Below are positions 8,098 through 9,120 of a stretch of 9,120 nucleotides of DNA, piece after piece. The DNA is taken from NCBI GenBank assembly GCA_035506255.1, contig DATJPS010000009.1:1-9120 (forward strand). The letters run 5' to 3'. The notes beneath the pieces are model-generated. The model saw only the letters and a program-made list of their open reading frames with translations, was not told the DNA's origin and did no database searches. A program made the translations under genes and the position numbers. This DNA comes from CAIYXV01 sp035506255. Its GTDB lineage: Bacteria; Margulisbacteria; WOR-1; XYC2-FULL-46-14; WPAF01. How positions within the stretch are numbered: position 1 is the stretch's first letter; every line of letters begins with the position of its first letter.

Positions 8098-8105
8098 TCC
8101 TCCTT
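8098..8105 (-). promoter_or_regulatory. Strong Shine-Dalgarno of tuf
   Basis: AAGGAGGA on the minus strand, 7 bases before ATG 8090, is the best ribosome binding site in the window and fixes the tuf start. Confidence 0.85.
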
Positions 8106-8125
8106 CGAAATTAGCGACAGTCCTA

Positions 8126-8155
8126 ATTTTACCTTATGCGGTGCTCCAGTGTCAA
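8126..8155 (-). promoter_or_regulatory. Strong sigma-70-type promoter of tuf and probably the downstream envelope block
   Basis: The minus strand has a perfect TTGACA (8150-8155) and TAAAAT (8126-8131, five of six) with an 18-base spacer, between tRNA-Thr and tuf. Transcription would start near 8119, giving a leader of about 29 bases with the strong Shine-Dalgarno. Because the tuf, VanW, lpxC and fabZ-lpxA genes overlap, it is the natural driver for them too. Confidence 0.8.
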
Positions 8156-8167
8156 GCATAGATAAAC

Positions 8168-8186
8168 AAAAAAGCCCGCGAGCGGG
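8168..8186 (-). terminator. Possible compact terminator overlapping the tRNA-Thr 3' end
   Basis: The tRNA 3' end can fold alternatively as CCCG-CTCG-CGGG (a four-pair GC stem with a four-base loop), followed by C and T6 on the minus strand. This resembles a minimal intrinsic terminator and would separate tRNA-Thr from tuf, which has its own promoter just downstream. The stem is short and would compete with the tRNA fold, so this is tentative. Confidence 0.3.
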
Positions 8187-8245
8187 ATCGAACCGCTGAC
8201 CTCGTCCTTACCAAGGACGTGCTCTACCAACTGAGCTACACGGGC
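8173..8245 (-). tRNA. tRNA-Thr (anticodon GGT)
   Basis: The 73 bases fold as a complete cloverleaf. The acceptor stem GCCCGTG pairs with CGCGGGC (one G-T pair). The D arm is GCTC/GAGC. The anticodon stem CGTCC/GGACG encloses loop TTGGTAA with anticodon GGT, which reads ACC and ACT threonine codons. The variable loop has five bases, and the T arm is AGCGG/CCGCT with loop TTCGATC. The discriminator base is T and no CCA is encoded, so CCA must be added after transcription. It lies between pyrE and tuf in the same orientation; a Thr tRNA just before tuf is also seen at E. coli thrT-tufB. Confidence 0.97.
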
Positions 8246-8261
8246 ATTGGCGCAGGATATA

Positions 8262-8291
8262 AGTATATCAGAAGATCGGAAGATCAGACAA
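8262..8291 (-). promoter_or_regulatory. Weak candidate promoter for tRNA-Thr
   Basis: The minus strand has TATACT (8262-8267) with an extended TG-A upstream, and TTGTCT (8286-8291, three of six) at 18 bases, overlapping the end of pyrE. The -10 ends 16 bases before the mature tRNA, leaving a short leader for RNase P. The tRNA could equally be read through from pyrE, 38 bases upstream. Confidence 0.35.
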
Positions 8292-8796
8292 GCTCGGACT
8301 TCTTGAAGATGGGGTCAAAATCGTATTTGATCAGCGCTTCCCGGGCCCCTTCTTCCCGGTCGACCACGCTGATAACCTTTACCACTTTGGCCCCGGCCGC
8401 CTCGACCGCCTCGATCGCTTGGAGCGCGGAGGCTCCTGAAGTCGCCACATCCTCTACCACCACCGCGTTCCAACCGGCCTCAAGCAGCCCTTCGATCTTC
8501 TGTTTCGTCCCATGCTCTTTTTCTTTTTTACGGACGATAAAGCCCGGTATGTCGCTGAGCGCGACCACGGTGGAAGTGATCGGGTCCGCCCCAAGGGTCA
8601 ATCCGCCAATGGCATCCACTTTAATGCCCTTTAATTTTTCAAGGATTATCTTGCCGATCAGTTTGGCGCCCTCGGGGTGCAAGGTTATCTTACGGCAATC
8701 GATATAAAGATTGCTTTTTTTGCCGGAAGAGAGAACGAATTCCCCGGTCTTGACCGCGCCGACATCGAACAGTAGCTTTTTAAGTTTTTCTTTCAT
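8284..8796 (-). CDS. pyrE: Orotate phosphoribosyltransferase
   Basis: PyrE joins orotate and PRPP to make orotidine 5'-phosphate in pyrimidine synthesis in the cytoplasm. The 170-residue protein is the short form of the family (E. coli PyrE is 213). Landmarks are the N-terminal FVLSSGKKSNLYIDCRK (20-36), IGGLTLGADPI (63-73), the flexible catalytic loop VRKKEKEHGTKQKIEG (88-103) and the PRPP-binding motif VVVEDVATSGAS (112-123). The start ATG 8796 lies 8 bases after a -10 element and has no Shine-Dalgarno, so its mRNA is probably leaderless or nearly so. It diverges from the secreted-protein gene across 56 bases and is followed 38 bases later by tRNA-Thr. No other pyrimidine genes are in view. 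Confidence 0.95.
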   Translation of the reverse strand: MKEKLKKLLFDVGAVKTGEFVLSSGKKSNLYIDCRKITLHPEGAKLIGKIILEKLKGIKVDAIGGLTLGADPITSTVVALSDIPGFIVRKKEKEHGTKQKIEGLLEAGWNAVVVEDVATSGASALQAIEAVEAAGAKVVKVISVVDREEGAREALIKYDFDPIFKKSELV

Positions 8797-8804
8797 TTAA
8801 ATCG

Positions 8805-8833
8805 ATTTTATCAAATTGACAGCCCGGGAACAA
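8805..8833 (-). promoter_or_regulatory. Probable pyrE promoter, extended -10 type
   Basis: The minus strand has TAAAAT (8805-8810) preceded by TG-A, an extended -10 element, and a weak TTGTTC (8828-8833, three of six) at 17 bases. Initiation about 7 bases on would start at or next to the pyrE ATG. It overlaps the divergent plus-strand promoter, so RNA polymerase could not occupy both at once. Confidence 0.55.
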
Positions 8834-8844
8834 GTAACTATAAT
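8816..8844 (+). promoter_or_regulatory. Perfect consensus sigma-70 promoter of the secreted-protein gene
   Basis: TTGACA (8816-8821), an exact 17-base spacer and TATAAT (8839-8844) match the sigma-70 consensus at all 12 positions. The expected start is an A near 8851, one or two bases before the ATG at 8853, which implies a leaderless transcript. It overlaps the oppositely directed pyrE promoter. Confidence 0.85.
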
Positions 8845-8852
8845 TGCGGCAA

Positions 8853-9120
8853 ATGCGTCGCGCAGCGATTTTCTTCCTGTTATTTTTTCTGCTGTCCCCG
8901 ATCCGGGCGTTTGCCACCCTTACCGTTACCGTGACCAATTGTGCGGGTGACCGTTCCATTGCCGGTTCTTTGCCCTGGGCCCTTGATGCGGGCCGGACCG
9001 AGCCAACCATCATTGATTTTGACATCCCGTCCGCGGAAGCGGGCTTCACGACCGAGGCAGGGATAAGCTTCTGGAGGATAAAGCCGAAAGAGAAAATGTC
9101 TCTTATCGGTAACTGGATCG
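8853..9120 (+). CDS. Secreted protein, probable parallel beta-helix surface/adhesin-like protein, N-terminal part (cut by window edge)
   Basis: An ATG opens a frame that stays open to the right edge (89 codons seen). Residues 1-21 are a textbook signal peptide: two Arg, the hydrophobic run AAIFFLLFFLL, and an A-F-A cleavage site after residue 21. The mature start, TLTVTVTNCAGDRSIAGSLPWALDAG then TIIDFDIP, follows the pattern of a TVTN block, then GSL, an alanine-rich helix and IxFDIP. I recognise this from the first turn of many large secreted right-handed beta-helix and polymorphic outer-membrane proteins. The role is therefore probably surface or extracellular, but the defining repeats lie beyond the window. 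It has its own perfect promoter and appears leaderless. A minus-strand reading frame across 8780-9049 has no such features and is set aside. Confidence 0.75.
   Translation, partial: MRRAAIFFLLFFLLSPIRAFATLTVTVTNCAGDRSIAGSLPWALDAGRTEPTIIDFDIPSAEAGFTTEAGISFWRIKPKEKMSLIGNWI

Noticed and set aside
8091..8159. Extended tuf start at ATG 8159
   Set aside because: The extra 23 residues would be translated from the promoter itself; ATG 8090 has a strong Shine-Dalgarno and the universal EF-Tu N-terminus.
8273..8283. AGATCGGAAGA, identical to the first 11 bases of a common Illumina adapter
   Set aside because: The match ends there, and both the pyrE 3' end and the tRNA flank it in normal order, so it is most likely chance and not adapter or a chimeric join.
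8780..9049. Minus-strand open frame opposite the secreted-protein gene
   Set aside because: It crosses both divergent promoters and overlaps pyrE, while the opposite strand has a signal peptide and perfect promoter.

Overview
The window reads as bacterial chromosome from a Gram-negative-type (diderm, lipid A-making) organism of middling GC. It shows ordinary bacterial gene structure: TTGACA/TATAAT promoters, Shine-Dalgarno sites at several genes, and tightly overlapping genes. The order lpxC, fabZ, lpxA, lpxB matches the order I recall in cyanobacteria. Together with a YoaR-type VanW protein, this suggests a lineage near Cyanobacteria, such as Margulisbacteria/WOR-1 (Saganbacteria). That placement is inference at low to moderate confidence.

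Layout. Almost everything is on the minus strand, so it is transcribed from right to left. At the right edge a short 56-base divergent intergenic region separates a plus-strand gene for a large secreted, probably beta-helix, protein (cut by the window end) from pyrE. Next come tRNA-Thr(GGT), a strong consensus-like promoter and tuf (EF-Tu). A continuous envelope block follows: a VanW/YoaR-family membrane-anchored protein (TTG start overlapping the tuf stop), lpxC, a fused fabZ-lpxA gene, lpxB, a DegT-family aminotransferase (gnnB-like), a Gfo/Idh/MocA oxidoreductase (gnnA-like), and the start of an RseP-type site-2 protease cut by the left edge. Most junctions overlap by 4 to 32 bases. The exceptions are a 10-base gap before lpxB and a 57-base gap before gnnB, which holds a candidate internal promoter.

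How the genes work together. LpxA, LpxC and LpxB are the first, second and fifth steps of lipid A synthesis (LpxD and the UDP-diacylglucosamine hydrolase are not in view). In Acidithiobacillus and Leptospira, GnnA and GnnB convert UDP-GlcNAc to its 3-amino analogue, so that LpxA forms an amide bond in place of an ester. Their position directly after lpxB therefore predicts a lipid A with amide-linked chains at the 3 positions. FabZ and LpxA compete for the same (R)-3-hydroxyacyl-ACP, and here they are one polypeptide. RseP and the VanW protein add envelope maintenance functions. Transcription from the tuf promoter could run through much of the block.

The most interesting points are the FabZ-LpxA fusion with a G-run at its junction, the predicted 2,3-diamino lipid A pathway built into the operon, and three promoters placed so close to start codons that leaderless mRNAs are likely. 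I see no CRISPR array, insertion sequence or phage element, and no gene-free stretch longer than 300 bases.
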